A stretch of DNA of 64,000 nucleotides, taken from positions 20,303 through 84,302 of the forward strand of contig CAVQMB010000043.1 of NCBI GenBank assembly GCA_963713445.1, in the 5' to 3' direction. Positions 44,562 through 54,367 of the stretch are shown in pieces. A program made the position numbers and the translations under genes. The notes below the pieces were generated by a model. That model saw nothing but the letters and a program-made list of their open reading frames with translations. It did not search any database and was not told where the DNA came from. This stretch comes from CAVQMB01 sp963713445. Its GTDB lineage: Bacteria; Pseudomonadota; Gammaproteobacteria; Competibacterales; Competibacteraceae. Numbering within the stretch: the stretch's first letter is position 1; the number at the start of each line of letters is the position of its first letter.

Positions 44562-46289
44562 ATGACCGACGATGACTACGGCACTGCAGCCGTCGATCGC
44601 CTGATTCACGCCCTTATGGGGCGCGTCACCATGGGTTTGTCGCCGGCCGCCCTGCTGCTCGCTTATATGGACTGGTCGATCCACCTGGCATCGGCGCCTG
44701 GTAAGCAGGCCGAGTTGGTGCAAAAGATGTGGCGCAAGCTGCTGCGGCTGGGAAGCTATGCCGGACGCCGGGTACAGGATCCGGCCACCCCGCCGTGTAT
44801 TGCGCCGTTGCCGCAGGATCGTCGGTTTCAGGCAACCGGCTGGCAGCAATGGCCGTACAACGTGATCTACCAGAATTTTCTGCTGACCCAGCAATGGTGG
44901 CACAACGCGACCACTGAGGTGCGCGGCATGTCGCGTCATCATGAGGAGGCGGTTACCTTCGCAGCGCGACAGTGGCTCGACATGTTCTCGCCCAGTAACT
45001 TTCCGGTGACCAATCCGGAGATACTGCAGGCGACCTGGGAACAGGGGGGCGTCAATCTGGCGCGGGGTTGGCTCAATGCGTTTGATGACTGGCAACGGGC
45101 TATCGGCGGTGGCAAGCCGGCCGGCGCCGAGGCGTACCAGGTGGGCCGCGACGTTGCAGTGACGCCGGGCAAGGTGGTGTATCGCAACCATCTGATCGAA
45201 TTGATCCAGTATGCGCCATCGACATCCGAGGTGCAGCGTGAGCCAATCCTGATCGTGCCAGCCTGGATCATGAAGTACTACATTCTTGACCTGTCACCGC
45301 ACAATTCGCTGGTGCGATATCTGGTCGATCAAGGTCACACGGTATTTGCCATTTCCTGGCGTAATCCGGATGTTGCGGACCGCGACCTGGACATGGACGA
45401 TTACCGGCGCCTGGGCGTCATGGCCGCGCTCACCGCGATCAACACAATCGTCCCGAAGGCCGGGGTCCACGCGGTGGGTTACTGCCTCGGGGGTACCTTG
45501 CTGACGATCGCGGCGGCGGCCATGGCCCGCGAAGGCGATTCGCGGCTGGCCTCGATCACGCTGCTAGCGGCCCAGACCGATTTCACGGAGGCGGGTGAAC
45601 TGATGCTGTTCATCGATGACAGTCAGCTGACTTTCCTCGAAGACATGATGTGGCAACAGGGGGTGCTCGATACCACCCAGATGGCGGGCGCTTTCCAGCT
45701 GTTGCGCTCCAACGATCTGATCTGGTCCCGTATGGTACATGAGTATCTTTTGGGCCGGCGCCAGCCGATGAACGATTTAATGGCCTGGAATGCTGATGCC
45801 ACCCGCATGCCGTACCGAATGCACGCTGATTACCTGCGCCAGCTGTTTCTCAACAACGATCTGGCCGAAGGACGTTATCGGGTGGAGGAACGACCGGTGA
45901 CGGTGAGCGACATCCGCGCGCCTCTGTTCGTGGTCGGCGCCGAGCGCGACCATGTCGCACCCTGGCGTTCGGTCTACAAGATCCAATTGTTGGCAGACGT
46001 CGATGAGGTCACCTTTTTGCTGACCAGCGGTGGCCACAATGCCGGCATCGTCAGCGAACCCGGCCACCCTCACCGCAGCTACCGGGTCGCGACCCGGCGT
46101 GAGGGTGACGTCTACCTCGACCCTGACAGCTGGGCTGTGCGTACCCCGGTACAGGATGGCTCCTGGTGGCCGCAATGGCACCGCTGGCTGGTCCAGCGCT
46201 CCAGTGGGCGCGTGGTACCGCCTGCTATGGGAACTGTCGATTATCCGCCGCTGGCCGACGCGCCAGGCGAGTACGTGCGCCAGAGTTGA
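44562..46289 (+). CDS. Class I-like poly(3-hydroxyalkanoate) synthase
   Basis: The 575-residue alpha/beta-hydrolase has the PhaC N-terminal domain (LTQQWWHNATTEVRGM, FSPSNFPVTNPE) and catalytic domain. Nucleophile Cys lies in GYCLGG (about 305-310), Asp in GAERDHVAPW and His in SGGHNAGI. WIMKYYILDLSPHNSLVRYL is the conserved PhaC block. It polymerises hydroxyacyl-CoA into storage granules. phaA/phaB are not adjacent. The upstream FNR-type box suggests PHA formation as an electron sink when oxygen is low. Confidence 0.9.
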   Translation: MTDDDYGTAAVDRLIHALMGRVTMGLSPAALLLAYMDWSIHLASAPGKQAELVQKMWRKLLRLGSYAGRRVQDPATPPCIAPLPQDRRFQATGWQQWPYNVIYQNFLLTQQWWHNATTEVRGMSRHHEEAVTFAARQWLDMFSPSNFPVTNPEILQATWEQGGVNLARGWLNAFDDWQRAIGGGKPAGAEAYQVGRDVAVTPGKVVYRNHLIELIQYAPSTSEVQREPILIVPAWIMKYYILDLSPHNSLVRYLVDQGHTVFAISWRNPDVADRDLDMDDYRRLGVMAALTAINTIVPKAGVHAVGYCLGGTLLTIAAAAMAREGDSRLASITLLAAQTDFTEAGELMLFIDDSQLTFLEDMMWQQGVLDTTQMAGAFQLLRSNDLIWSRMVHEYLLGRRQPMNDLMAWNADATRMPYRMHADYLRQLFLNNDLAEGRYRVEERPVTVSDIRAPLFVVGAERDHVAPWRSVYKIQLLADVDEVTFLLTSGGHNAGIVSEPGHPHRSYRVATRREGDVYLDPDSWAVRTPVQDGSWWPQWHRWLVQRSSGRVVPPAMGTVDYPPLADAPGEYVRQS

Positions 46290-46400
46290 CCGGTAGGGTC
46301 GGCAACGTCACGGTGGATGCTTGGTGGCGTTACTGCTAGATTGCAGCATTCGGAACCGGCGCCGCCCTTCCAGGCGGCGTTCTGCTGCCAGGGTGCCTGC

Positions 46401-47531
46401 ATGACCAAGCGCATGATTCTTATGCTGATCGCCCTCGTCATCGTGTTCGGTGGCGTGTTCGGCTACAAAGCGATCGGCACATATTTCATGAAGCAGTATT
46501 TCGCACACTATCAGCCGCCGCCAGTGAGCGTGGAGGTCGCCCCGGTTCAGTCGCGAACCTGGCGTGATCGCATCAGTGCGCCCGCCGGGCTGAGCGCTAT
46601 CCAGGGAGTTACCATAAGTAACGAAGTGGCCGGGGTGGTCAAGAACATCCACTTCCAGTCCGGCGATGAAGTCAACCAAGGCGATCTGCTGGTCAGCCTG
46701 GGCGACGCCACGGAAGTGGCCGACCTCGCCGGTCTCAAGGCCAAGGCCGAACTCACGCGTCTGACCCGGGATCGCGAGGCCAGGCTACTGAAATCCAACG
46801 CGGCGGCGGCGACCAATTACGATTCTGCCCGCGCCGAGTACGAGGCGGCGGTGGCCGCGGTTCAGGCCCAGCAGGCACTGATCGCCAAGAAGAGTATCAA
46901 GGCCCCGTTTTCCGGCCGTCTGGGCATCCGTGAGATCAATATCGGCCAGTACCTGACAGCCGGCACGCCGATCGTCACCTTGCAGGACATGCACCAACTG
47001 TATGCCGATTTCACCCTGCCTGAGCAGGATCTGCCGCGGATCACGAAGGGTCTTACCACGGTGGTGCACATCGACACGTATCCGGATCGCCGTTTCGAAG
47101 GTCGCATCACGGCTGTGGCGCCGCAGGTGGACAGCAGTAGCCGGAACTTTCGGGTTCAGGCCACTCTGGACAATCCCGAGGGGTTGCTGCGGGCCGGCAT
47201 GTTTGCCCGGGTCGACGTATTGCTGCCGGCGCGCAAATCGGTGCTGACAGTGCCCAGCACCGCAATCGCCTACAATCCTTACGGTGATGCCGTGTTCCTG
47301 ATCAAACAGGGAACCGGCAGTAAGGGTAAGACGCAACTGACGGTGACGCGCCAGTTTGTTACCACGGGAGCGGAACGGGACAATCGGGTCGAGATCACGT
47401 CGGGACTCAAGGCCGGCGACCGGGTGGTGACGGTGGGCCAGCTCAAGCTGCGTAACGGTTCGCGCGTAGAGATCGTCAAAGCACCGGATGGCGCTCAGGT
47501 GACGGGCACGGCAGCTCCGGGCAACGGCTGA
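46401..47531 (+). CDS. RND efflux periplasmic adaptor (membrane fusion protein)
   Basis: The 376-residue adaptor has one N-terminal helix, lipoyl/barrel-sandwich halves (EVAGVVKNIHFQSGDEVNQGDLLV; KAPFSGRLGIREINIGQYLTAG), a coiled-coil hairpin between (about 95-150) and a beta-barrel domain. It joins the inner-membrane pump to an outer-membrane channel. The stop overlaps the pump start by one base (TGATG). No outer-membrane factor gene is adjacent. Confidence 0.92.
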   Translation: MTKRMILMLIALVIVFGGVFGYKAIGTYFMKQYFAHYQPPPVSVEVAPVQSRTWRDRISAPAGLSAIQGVTISNEVAGVVKNIHFQSGDEVNQGDLLVSLGDATEVADLAGLKAKAELTRLTRDREARLLKSNAAAATNYDSARAEYEAAVAAVQAQQALIAKKSIKAPFSGRLGIREINIGQYLTAGTPIVTLQDMHQLYADFTLPEQDLPRITKGLTTVVHIDTYPDRRFEGRITAVAPQVDSSSRNFRVQATLDNPEGLLRAGMFARVDVLLPARKSVLTVPSTAIAYNPYGDAVFLIKQGTGSKGKTQLTVTRQFVTTGAERDNRVEITSGLKAGDRVVTVGQLKLRNGSRVEIVKAPDGAQVTGTAAPGNG

Positions 47532-50500
47532 TGCGCTTCACCGACCTGTTCATCCGCCGGCCGGTGCTGGCGACTGTCGTCAGTCTGCTGATTCTGCTGC
47601 TGGGACTGCGTGCCGTGTTCAATCTCCCGGTGCGACAGTATCCGGAACTCGAGAACACGGTGATCACCGTGACCACCACCTATCCGGGAGCCAGTGCGGA
47701 GCTGATCCAGGGGTTCATAACGGCACCGCTGCAGCAGGCCATAGCCGGTGCCGACGGCATTGACTACCTCACCGCCAGCAGCACCCAGGGCGTCAGCACG
47801 ATTCAGGCCCATATCCGCCTGAATTTCGACCCCAACGAGGCCATGACCCAGATCATGTCCAAGGTGGCGCAGGTGCGCAATGAGTTGCCCACTGCGGCCG
47901 AGCAGCCGGTCATCCAGCAGTCCACCGGGCAGTCGGTCGCACTGATGTACATCAGCTTCTACAGCGACAAAATGACGCCCGAGCAGGTTACCGACTACCT
48001 GTCGCGGGTGGTTCAGCCGCAGTTGCAGGCGGTACCGGGCGTCGCGCAGGCAGAGATTCTCGGCCAGCATACCTTCGCCATGCGGGTCTGGCTCAATCCC
48101 AGCCGGTTGGCGGCCTACAATCTGACGCCTCAGGACATCGTCGCGGCCCTGCGGGCCAACAATTTTCTGGCGGCAGTAGGCAAGACCAAGGGCCGTTATG
48201 TGGGCATCAATGTCACCGCTGACACCGATCTCAGTACCTCGGCCGGTTTCCGCCGGCTGGTGGTGGGCCAGCGCAGCGGCAGTCTGATCCATCTTGGCGA
48301 TGTGGCAAAAGTAGAACTCGGTGCCGAGAACTACAACTCGTCGGTGGTGTTCAACGGCCAGAATGCGACATTTATCGGTATCCAGGCCACGCCCAGCGCC
48401 AACCCGCTCAGCGTCATCAGCGACATCCGCGGCAACGCTTTCGTACAGATCCGGGAGCAGCTGCCGAGTGCCCTGAAAACCGAGATCGTCTATGACGCAA
48501 CCAACTACATCCGGGACTCGATCACGGAGGTGGCCCGTACCCTGATTGAGGCTCTGGTGATCGTGGTGGCTGTCATTTTCCTGTTTCTGGGCAGTCTGCG
48601 GGCGGTATTGATTCCGACCGTGACCATTCCGCTGTCGCTGGTCGGCGCCGCCTTCATGATGCTGTTGCTGGGCTATTCCATCAACCTGCTGACCCTGCTG
48701 GCGATGGTGTTGGCGATTGGGCTGGTGGTGGATGACGCCATCATCGTGGTGGAAAACGTGCATCGCCACATCGAAGACGGCCACACGCCGCTGGACGCGG
48801 CCTTGCTGGGAGCGAGTGAGCTGGCGGGACCGGTCGTGGTGATGACCCTCACCCTGGCAGCGGTTTATGCCCCGATCGGGTTTATGGGCGGGCTGACCGG
48901 CGTGTTGTTCACGGAATTCGCGTACAGTCTGGCGGGAGCGGTCATCATCTCCGGCATTGTTGCGCTGACCCTGTCGCCCATGATGAGCGCCAAGCTGCTG
49001 CGTGCCGACAAGCCGGGTGGTTTTGCGCAGCGGCTGGACCTCCTGTTTCACGGCCTGCGCAGGCGTTATCAGCGCCGTCTGCACGGTGCATTGACGTATC
49101 GGCCGGTTATCCTGCTGCTGGCCGCCACCGTTCTCGGCAGCATCTATTTTCTCTTTGCCACGGCCCAGCACGAACTGGCGCCGACCGAGGATCAGGGCGT
49201 GCTGTTCGTGAGTGCGACCGCCCCTGAGGACGCGACCCTGGATTACGTGACCCGCTACACCCGCCAGTTCCAGTCGGCTTTCGACAGCTTCCAGGCAAAG
49301 GATCGCTACTTCATCATCAACGGTATGGGGCAGGTCAATAATGTGATCGCCGGGATGATTCTCAAACCCTGGAGCGAGCGCAGCCGTTCGCAGAAAGCGA
49401 TTCAGCCCTTATTACAGAAAAAACTTGGCGCCGTCGCCGGGCTCAGAACTGTGGTGTTTCCGCTGCCGCCACTGCCCGGCGAGGGTAGTGGCTTGCCGGT
49501 GCAGTTCGTGATCACCTCCACGGCATCGCCACGGGTGGTGTATGACGTCTCACAACGCCTGTTGGCAGCAGCCCAGAAGAGCGGCCAGTTCATCTTTGTC
49601 GACAGCGACCTCAAGTTCAACAGCCCGCAGTGGCAGATCCATATCGACCGGGCCAAGGCCGCCCAACTGGGCCTGAATATGGCCGATATAGGCGGGGCCT
49701 TGCAGGCTTTACTGGCCGGTGGTTACGTCAACCGCTTCAATCTGTCCGGGCGCAGCTACAAAGTCATCCCGCAAGTGCCGGATGCCGCCCGGGCTAACCC
49801 GGCCACCATCAAGAACTACCGCATCCGCAGCGCCAGCGGGCAGTTGCTACCGTTAGGTACCGTGGTCAGCCTCAAACGGGTGGTGGAACCCAACAAACTG
49901 AACCAGTTCCAGCAGCTCAATTCAGCGACCATCTCGGCCGTCATGATGCCTGGCCACAGCCTGGGCGAGGGGCTGGGCTTTCTGCGCGATCAGGCCCGAC
50001 AGATCCTGCCGACAGGGTTCAGCGTCAACTATGCCGGTCAATCCCGCCAGTTTGTCGAGGAAGGCAGTGCGCTGGCGGTGACCTTCGGGTTTGCGATCGT
50101 GATTATTTTCCTGCTGCTGGCGGCCCAGTTTGAGAGTTTCCGCGACCCGATAATCGTGCTGGTCAGCGTGCCGATGGCGATTTCGGGCGCCTTGATTTTC
50201 ATTAGCGTGGGCCTGGCTTCAGTGAACATCTACACCCAGATCGGCCTGATCACGCTGATCGGTCTGATCAGCAAGCACGGCATTTTGATCGTGCAGTTCG
50301 CCAATGAGTTGCAGCGCCAGGGCAGGAGCCGGCGCGAGGCGGTCGAAGAGGCGGCAGCCATCCGGCTGCGACCGATCCTGATGACCACGGCAGCCATGGC
50401 GCTGGGCGTCGTTCCCTTGTTATTGGCCACCGGCCCGGGTGCGGTGAGCCGCTTCGACATCGGCCTGGTCATCTTCACCGGCATCAGCATTGGTACGCTG

Positions 50501-50611
50501 TTCACACTGTTCGTGGTGCCGGTCATTTACAGCTACCTGGCGGCGGTCCGGCGCATCGAGCCGGCGGCCGGGGTGACACCTGACGAGTCGATTCCGGAGC
50601 TGCCCGGCTGA
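47531..50611 (+). CDS. RND family multidrug efflux permease
   Basis: The 1026-residue inner-membrane pump has 12 helices in two repeats with two large periplasmic loops. Proton-relay Asp residues are in AIGLVVDDAIIVVENVHRHI. FDPNEAMTQIMSKVAQ and ITLIGLISKHGILIVQFANE are standard HAE-RND blocks. It resembles MexK/MdtB-like or hydrophobe/amphiphile exporters; substrate unknown. It forms an operon with the adaptor upstream. Confidence 0.94.
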   Translation: MRFTDLFIRRPVLATVVSLLILLLGLRAVFNLPVRQYPELENTVITVTTTYPGASAELIQGFITAPLQQAIAGADGIDYLTASSTQGVSTIQAHIRLNFDPNEAMTQIMSKVAQVRNELPTAAEQPVIQQSTGQSVALMYISFYSDKMTPEQVTDYLSRVVQPQLQAVPGVAQAEILGQHTFAMRVWLNPSRLAAYNLTPQDIVAALRANNFLAAVGKTKGRYVGINVTADTDLSTSAGFRRLVVGQRSGSLIHLGDVAKVELGAENYNSSVVFNGQNATFIGIQATPSANPLSVISDIRGNAFVQIREQLPSALKTEIVYDATNYIRDSITEVARTLIEALVIVVAVIFLFLGSLRAVLIPTVTIPLSLVGAAFMMLLLGYSINLLTLLAMVLAIGLVVDDAIIVVENVHRHIEDGHTPLDAALLGASELAGPVVVMTLTLAAVYAPIGFMGGLTGVLFTEFAYSLAGAVIISGIVALTLSPMMSAKLLRADKPGGFAQRLDLLFHGLRRRYQRRLHGALTYRPVILLLAATVLGSIYFLFATAQHELAPTEDQGVLFVSATAPEDATLDYVTRYTRQFQSAFDSFQAKDRYFIINGMGQVNNVIAGMILKPWSERSRSQKAIQPLLQKKLGAVAGLRTVVFPLPPLPGEGSGLPVQFVITSTASPRVVYDVSQRLLAAAQKSGQFIFVDSDLKFNSPQWQIHIDRAKAAQLGLNMADIGGALQALLAGGYVNRFNLSGRSYKVIPQVPDAARANPATIKNYRIRSASGQLLPLGTVVSLKRVVEPNKLNQFQQLNSATISAVMMPGHSLGEGLGFLRDQARQILPTGFSVNYAGQSRQFVEEGSALAVTFGFAIVIIFLLLAAQFESFRDPIIVLVSVPMAISGALIFISVGLASVNIYTQIGLITLIGLISKHGILIVQFANELQRQGRSRREAVEEAAAIRLRPILMTTAAMALGVVPLLLATGPGAVSRFDIGLVIFTGISIGTLFTLFVVPVIYSYLAAVRRIEPAAGVTPDESIPELPG

Positions 50612-50615
50612 GCCG

Positions 50616-51899
50616 CTACAACCGGTCCCGCAGGGCGTAGTACAACATGCCTGCGACCAGCCCTGGCCAGCGCAGGAAGCGCCCGCCGGGGAAACGCGGC
50701 GTCGGCAGTCGGGCGAAAACATCAAACCGTTCCGCGTTGCCGGCGACGGCTTCCGCTACCAACTGCCCGGCCAACGTGGCCATCCCCAGCCCCTGGCCGG
50801 AATAGCCCTGGGCGAAATAAAGCTCCGGTGAGAGGCGTCCGAAGTGGGGCATGCGGGTGCGGGTGATGGCCAGCGTCCCGCCCCAGGCGTAATCGATAGC
50901 GGTATCGGCCAGTTGCGGGAACAGACGCAGCATGGGGCGACGCACAAAGCGTTTGAGATCGGCCGGAAACCGGCTGCTGTAGGACTCACCGCCGCCGAAC
51001 AGCAACCGGCGGTCGGCCGACAGTCGGAAATAGTTGATGACAAAGCGCGAATCGGCCACGGCGACGTCATCGCGGATGAGCGCCCGGGCGCGCGCCTCAG
51101 TCAGCGGTGCTGTCGCCAGCACGTAGTTGTTGATCGGCATGATGCGTCCGGCCAGCCTCGGTTCCAGGGTGTCCAGGTACCCGTTGCAGGCCAGCACCAG
51201 CTGACGGCAGCGCAGCCGTCCGCCGCCTGCGGTCTGCACCGTGAAGGGCGACTGCCGGTTGTACCCGGTTGCCCGGGTGGCCTCGTACAGACGGGCCCCG
51301 GCGCCGTTCGCAGCGCGGGCCAGTCCGAGCGCGAAATTCAATGGGTGCAGATGAGCCGCGTCGCGGTCGATATAGCCGCCATGGAAATCCTCGCTACCCA
51401 CCATGGCGCGCATCTCCGCGCTGGAGACCGGTTCCGCGGCGTCGTAGCGATAATCGCGGCGCAGTTTTTCCGCGTAGCGTTGCAGGTCTTCTGCAAGGGC
51501 CGGTTTATGGCCGGCGTTGAGGATGCCCGGCTTGAGGTCGCAGGCAATGGCGTGGTGTGCGATCAGATTCTTCACCAGCCTTTTGGATGCTTCACCCAGT
51601 TCCCACAACTGCTGTGCCAAGTCCTTTCCGAGGTGTTGTTCCAGGGCATCCTGATCCTTGCGCTGCCCTCCACTGAGTTGGCCGCCGTTACGGCCCGATG
51701 CCCCCCAGCCCACGCGTTCGGCTTCCAGCAGGACGACGGCGTAGCCGCGCTCGGCCAGATGCAGTGCGCAGGACAGTCCGGTATAACCGCCGCCAATAAT
51801 GCCCACATCGGCGGCGACGTCATCCGTTAGCGGCGCAAAGGCGGGCAGGGCCTGTGCGGTAGCGGCGTAATACGATTCGGGATAGAACGGCTCTGACAT
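50616..51899 (-). CDS. FAD-dependent amine oxidoreductase (PuuB/DAO family)
   Basis: The 427-residue product has an N-terminal PESYYAATA, a dinucleotide motif VGIIGGGYTGLSCALHLAERG and GWGASGRNGGQLSGGQ, the FAD-linked block typical of gamma-glutamylputrescine oxidase-like enzymes, and a C-terminal YFAQGYSGQGLGMATLAGQLVAEA. It is a cytoplasmic oxidoreductase of amines or amino acids. No puu genes are nearby, so the substrate is open. Confidence 0.88.
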   Translation of the reverse strand: MSEPFYPESYYAATAQALPAFAPLTDDVAADVGIIGGGYTGLSCALHLAERGYAVVLLEAERVGWGASGRNGGQLSGGQRKDQDALEQHLGKDLAQQLWELGEASKRLVKNLIAHHAIACDLKPGILNAGHKPALAEDLQRYAEKLRRDYRYDAAEPVSSAEMRAMVGSEDFHGGYIDRDAAHLHPLNFALGLARAANGAGARLYEATRATGYNRQSPFTVQTAGGGRLRCRQLVLACNGYLDTLEPRLAGRIMPINNYVLATAPLTEARARALIRDDVAVADSRFVINYFRLSADRRLLFGGGESYSSRFPADLKRFVRRPMLRLFPQLADTAIDYAWGGTLAITRTRMPHFGRLSPELYFAQGYSGQGLGMATLAGQLVAEAVAGNAERFDVFARLPTPRFPGGRFLRWPGLVAGMLYYALRDRL

Positions 51900-52050
51900 G
51901 GCCTTAGCAGTCGTCGTTGGTTGTCGGTCGGTCGGCGCAACATAACCGGCTCCGGCGTGCAGCGCAGGGCTGCACTATAGCAGACCACCATGCCGGCCCT
52001 AACCGAGCCTCCCGCCGGCTGGCGCCAGGGTGCGCCACTTGGCTACAATA

Positions 52051-52908
52051 ATGCACATGGCGGATGCAACGATACCTACGGTGACGCTGCCCAGTGGCGA
52101 GCACGTTCCGGCCCTGGGTCAAGGCACCTGGGGCATGGGCGAGCGCCTCGCTTACCGGCGCGACGAGGCCGCGGTCCTGCGGGAAGGTATCGATTGCGGT
52201 ATGACATTGATTGATACCGCCGAGATGTATGGCGAGGGCGGTGCCGAAGAGGTCGTGGGCGATGCCATTGCCGGGCGCCGCAATGCGGTATTCCTGGTCA
52301 GCAAGGTATACCCGCACCACGCGTCGCGGGCCGGTACCGCGGCTGCCTGCGAGCGCAGTCTGCGGCGGCTGCGCTGTGATCACATCGATCTCTATCTGCT
52401 GCACTGGCGCGGCAACGTACCACTGGCCGAGACAGTGAGTGCGCTGGCGCATCTGGTCGAGGCGGGCAAAATCCGCTATTGGGGCGTCAGCAATCTCGAC
52501 GTTGCCGACCTGGAAGAGCTGGTTGAGGATGCTGCTGGCGGGGCGGCGGTTGCCACCGATCAGGTACTTTACAACCTGGGCCGGCGCGGCATCGAATGGG
52601 ATTTGTTGCCGTGGTGCCGGGACCATGGCATACCGCTGATGGCGTATTCGCCGATCGAACAGGGCGCGTTAACCCAACATGCCGCGCTGGAGGTGGTTGC
52701 CGCGCGCCATCGGGCCACCGCCGCACAGATCGCGCTGGCCTGGTTGCTGGCCCGCGGCAGTGTGATCGTGATTCCCAAGGCAAGTCGCCGCGACCACCTG
52801 TATCAGAATCGGGCGGCCGTGAATATCCGGTTGACCGATGCTGATTGTGCCGAACTCGATCGCGCGTTTCCGCCACCGGACGGGCCGCGTCCGGTGGCAA
52901 TGTTGTGA
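52051..52908 (+). CDS. Aldo/keto reductase
   Basis: The TIM-barrel NAD(P)H oxidoreductase shows catalytic Asp and Tyr in TLIDTAEMYGEGGAEE, Lys in LVSKVYPHHAS and His in LYLLHWRG; cofactor-binding region IPKASRRDHLYQN near the C-terminus. It belongs to the AKR group with YafB/DkgB-like short proteins. The start could be GTG 52030, ATG 52051 or ATG 52057; none has a clear RBS. It is divergent from the PuuB-like gene. Confidence 0.9.
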   Translation: MHMADATIPTVTLPSGEHVPALGQGTWGMGERLAYRRDEAAVLREGIDCGMTLIDTAEMYGEGGAEEVVGDAIAGRRNAVFLVSKVYPHHASRAGTAAACERSLRRLRCDHIDLYLLHWRGNVPLAETVSALAHLVEAGKIRYWGVSNLDVADLEELVEDAAGGAAVATDQVLYNLGRRGIEWDLLPWCRDHGIPLMAYSPIEQGALTQHAALEVVAARHRATAAQIALAWLLARGSVIVIPKASRRDHLYQNRAAVNIRLTDADCAELDRAFPPPDGPRPVAML

Positions 52909-53033
52909 TCCGGGCGCCAGGGGGCAGCAGCCGCTGAGCTAGCCGTCGTTGTGCCCGGTTCGGAATTGCAGCAACGGTGTTGGAGAGGCGGTTCAGGGTG
53001 ACGTGTACTGGCGGCTGTGCTATCAGTGCCGGC

Positions 53034-54248
53034 ATGGACTTATCCCGATCCGTACCGCCAGGCCCGGTGGAAGTCGCCGCGGTTATCGCCACCGTCTGCG
53101 GCTTTGCATTCTCGGCCGGTCTGATGTATCCGGTCACCGCCCTGGTTCTGGCCGGACGCGGTGCCTCCCAGGTCATAATCGGCCTCAATGGCGCCATGAC
53201 CGGGCTCGGTGTGCTGGTCGGTGCACTGCTGCTGCCGCGCCTGATCGCTCGCTACGGTGGTTGGTCGTGCCTGTGGGTCAGTATGCTGTGCGCGGCGGCG
53301 GTACTGGCGTTTTTCCCCTGGGTGGAAAACGTGGTGCTTTGGCTGTTCCTGCGGTTTCTGGTCGGCGTGTTCCTGAACAGTCTCTACGTGGTCGGTGAAG
53401 CCTGGCTCAACGCCATCGTCGACAACACCCGGCGCAATCGCGTGGTGGCGTTTTATACAGCGACCATGGGTGGTTCGTTCGCTGCCGGTCCAGCCCTGGT
53501 GCCGGTGCTGGGTTACCAGGGCGGGCTGCCGTTCGCGGTGGCAGTGCTGGTGCTCGTGATAAGCATTCTGCCGTTGGGGCTGGCGCGCAGCGGTGATCCG
53601 TTGCAGGGGCGCGATGGCGAAACCACGATCGGCATGGCGACTGTCATGTGGCGGGCCGCCCTGCTGATGGGCGGGGTTGGCGTGTTCGGTTTGTTCGACG
53701 GGACCACCCTGGGATTGCTCCCCGTCTATGCCTTGGCTCGAGGCCTGCACGGCACGGTGGCGGCGCACCCGCTGACCTGGGTAGTCTGGGGCTCGGTGTT
53801 GCTGCAGATTCCGATCGGCTGGGCTTGCGACCGCATTGGTATGCGACTGGGCTTGATCGGCTGTACCGGCGTAACCGCATGGTGCATGGCGCTGTTACCA
53901 CTACTGGCTCTCGATGGGTGGATCGGTCGTGGTCTGCTCTTTGTGGCCGGTGGCACCGCGTTTGGGGTGTACACAGTGGCACTGGTTCTGCTGGGCCGGC
54001 GCTTCCGTGGACCGGAACTGGCTGCCGGCAGTGCGGGGTTTGCGCTGATGTGGGGGCTGGGCGCCGTCATCGGCCCGGGTCTGGTCGGGTTGTTGATGCA
54101 TGCGGGCGGCGCCGAAGCGCTGCCGCTGTTCCTGGCGGCGGTCTTTTTTGTGGCCTGCGGCCTCACGATAGGCCTGCGGCGACACCTGCCGGACCGCTTC
54201 GAACCGATCGCGGCCATGGTCACACCGGCCGGTCACGGGACGCTTTAG
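53034..54248 (+). CDS. MFS transporter (UMF2/YcaD-like)
   Basis: The protein has about 404 residues and 12 predicted helices. LIARYGGWSCLWVSML and RFLVGVFLNSLYVVGEAWLNAIVDNTRRNRVVAFYTATMGGSFAAGP match the YcaD-type MFS group, and WACDRIGMRLGLIGC is the inter-half motif. Substrate unknown. Earlier starts down to 52977 exist, but the helix-rich part begins after 53034. Confidence 0.85.
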   Translation: MDLSRSVPPGPVEVAAVIATVCGFAFSAGLMYPVTALVLAGRGASQVIIGLNGAMTGLGVLVGALLLPRLIARYGGWSCLWVSMLCAAAVLAFFPWVENVVLWLFLRFLVGVFLNSLYVVGEAWLNAIVDNTRRNRVVAFYTATMGGSFAAGPALVPVLGYQGGLPFAVAVLVLVISILPLGLARSGDPLQGRDGETTIGMATVMWRAALLMGGVGVFGLFDGTTLGLLPVYALARGLHGTVAAHPLTWVVWGSVLLQIPIGWACDRIGMRLGLIGCTGVTAWCMALLPLLALDGWIGRGLLFVAGGTAFGVYTVALVLLGRRFRGPELAAGSAGFALMWGLGAVIGPGLVGLLMHAGGAEALPLFLAAVFFVACGLTIGLRRHLPDRFEPIAAMVTPAGHGTL

Positions 54249-54367
54249 CCGGCTGCCGGGGCGAACTCCCTGGCCCGGTGCTACCTGCTATCATGCCAGC
54301 CAACGGTTTCCCCGCAGCGGCTGGCAGCGCTCGGGCTGGCGCGCTAGCGTTCACGAACGAGGTGATT

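Noticed and set aside
47495..49171. 558-residue minus-strand ORF inside the RND pump gene
   Set aside because: High-GC antisense shadow with Gln/His/Arg-rich composition and no motif; the plus-strand pump is complete.
53648..54367. Long upstream extension of glutaryl-CoA dehydrogenase
   Set aside because: It overlaps the MFS gene in another frame and is Arg/Gly-rich; ATG 54368 with a good RBS starts at the family N-terminus.
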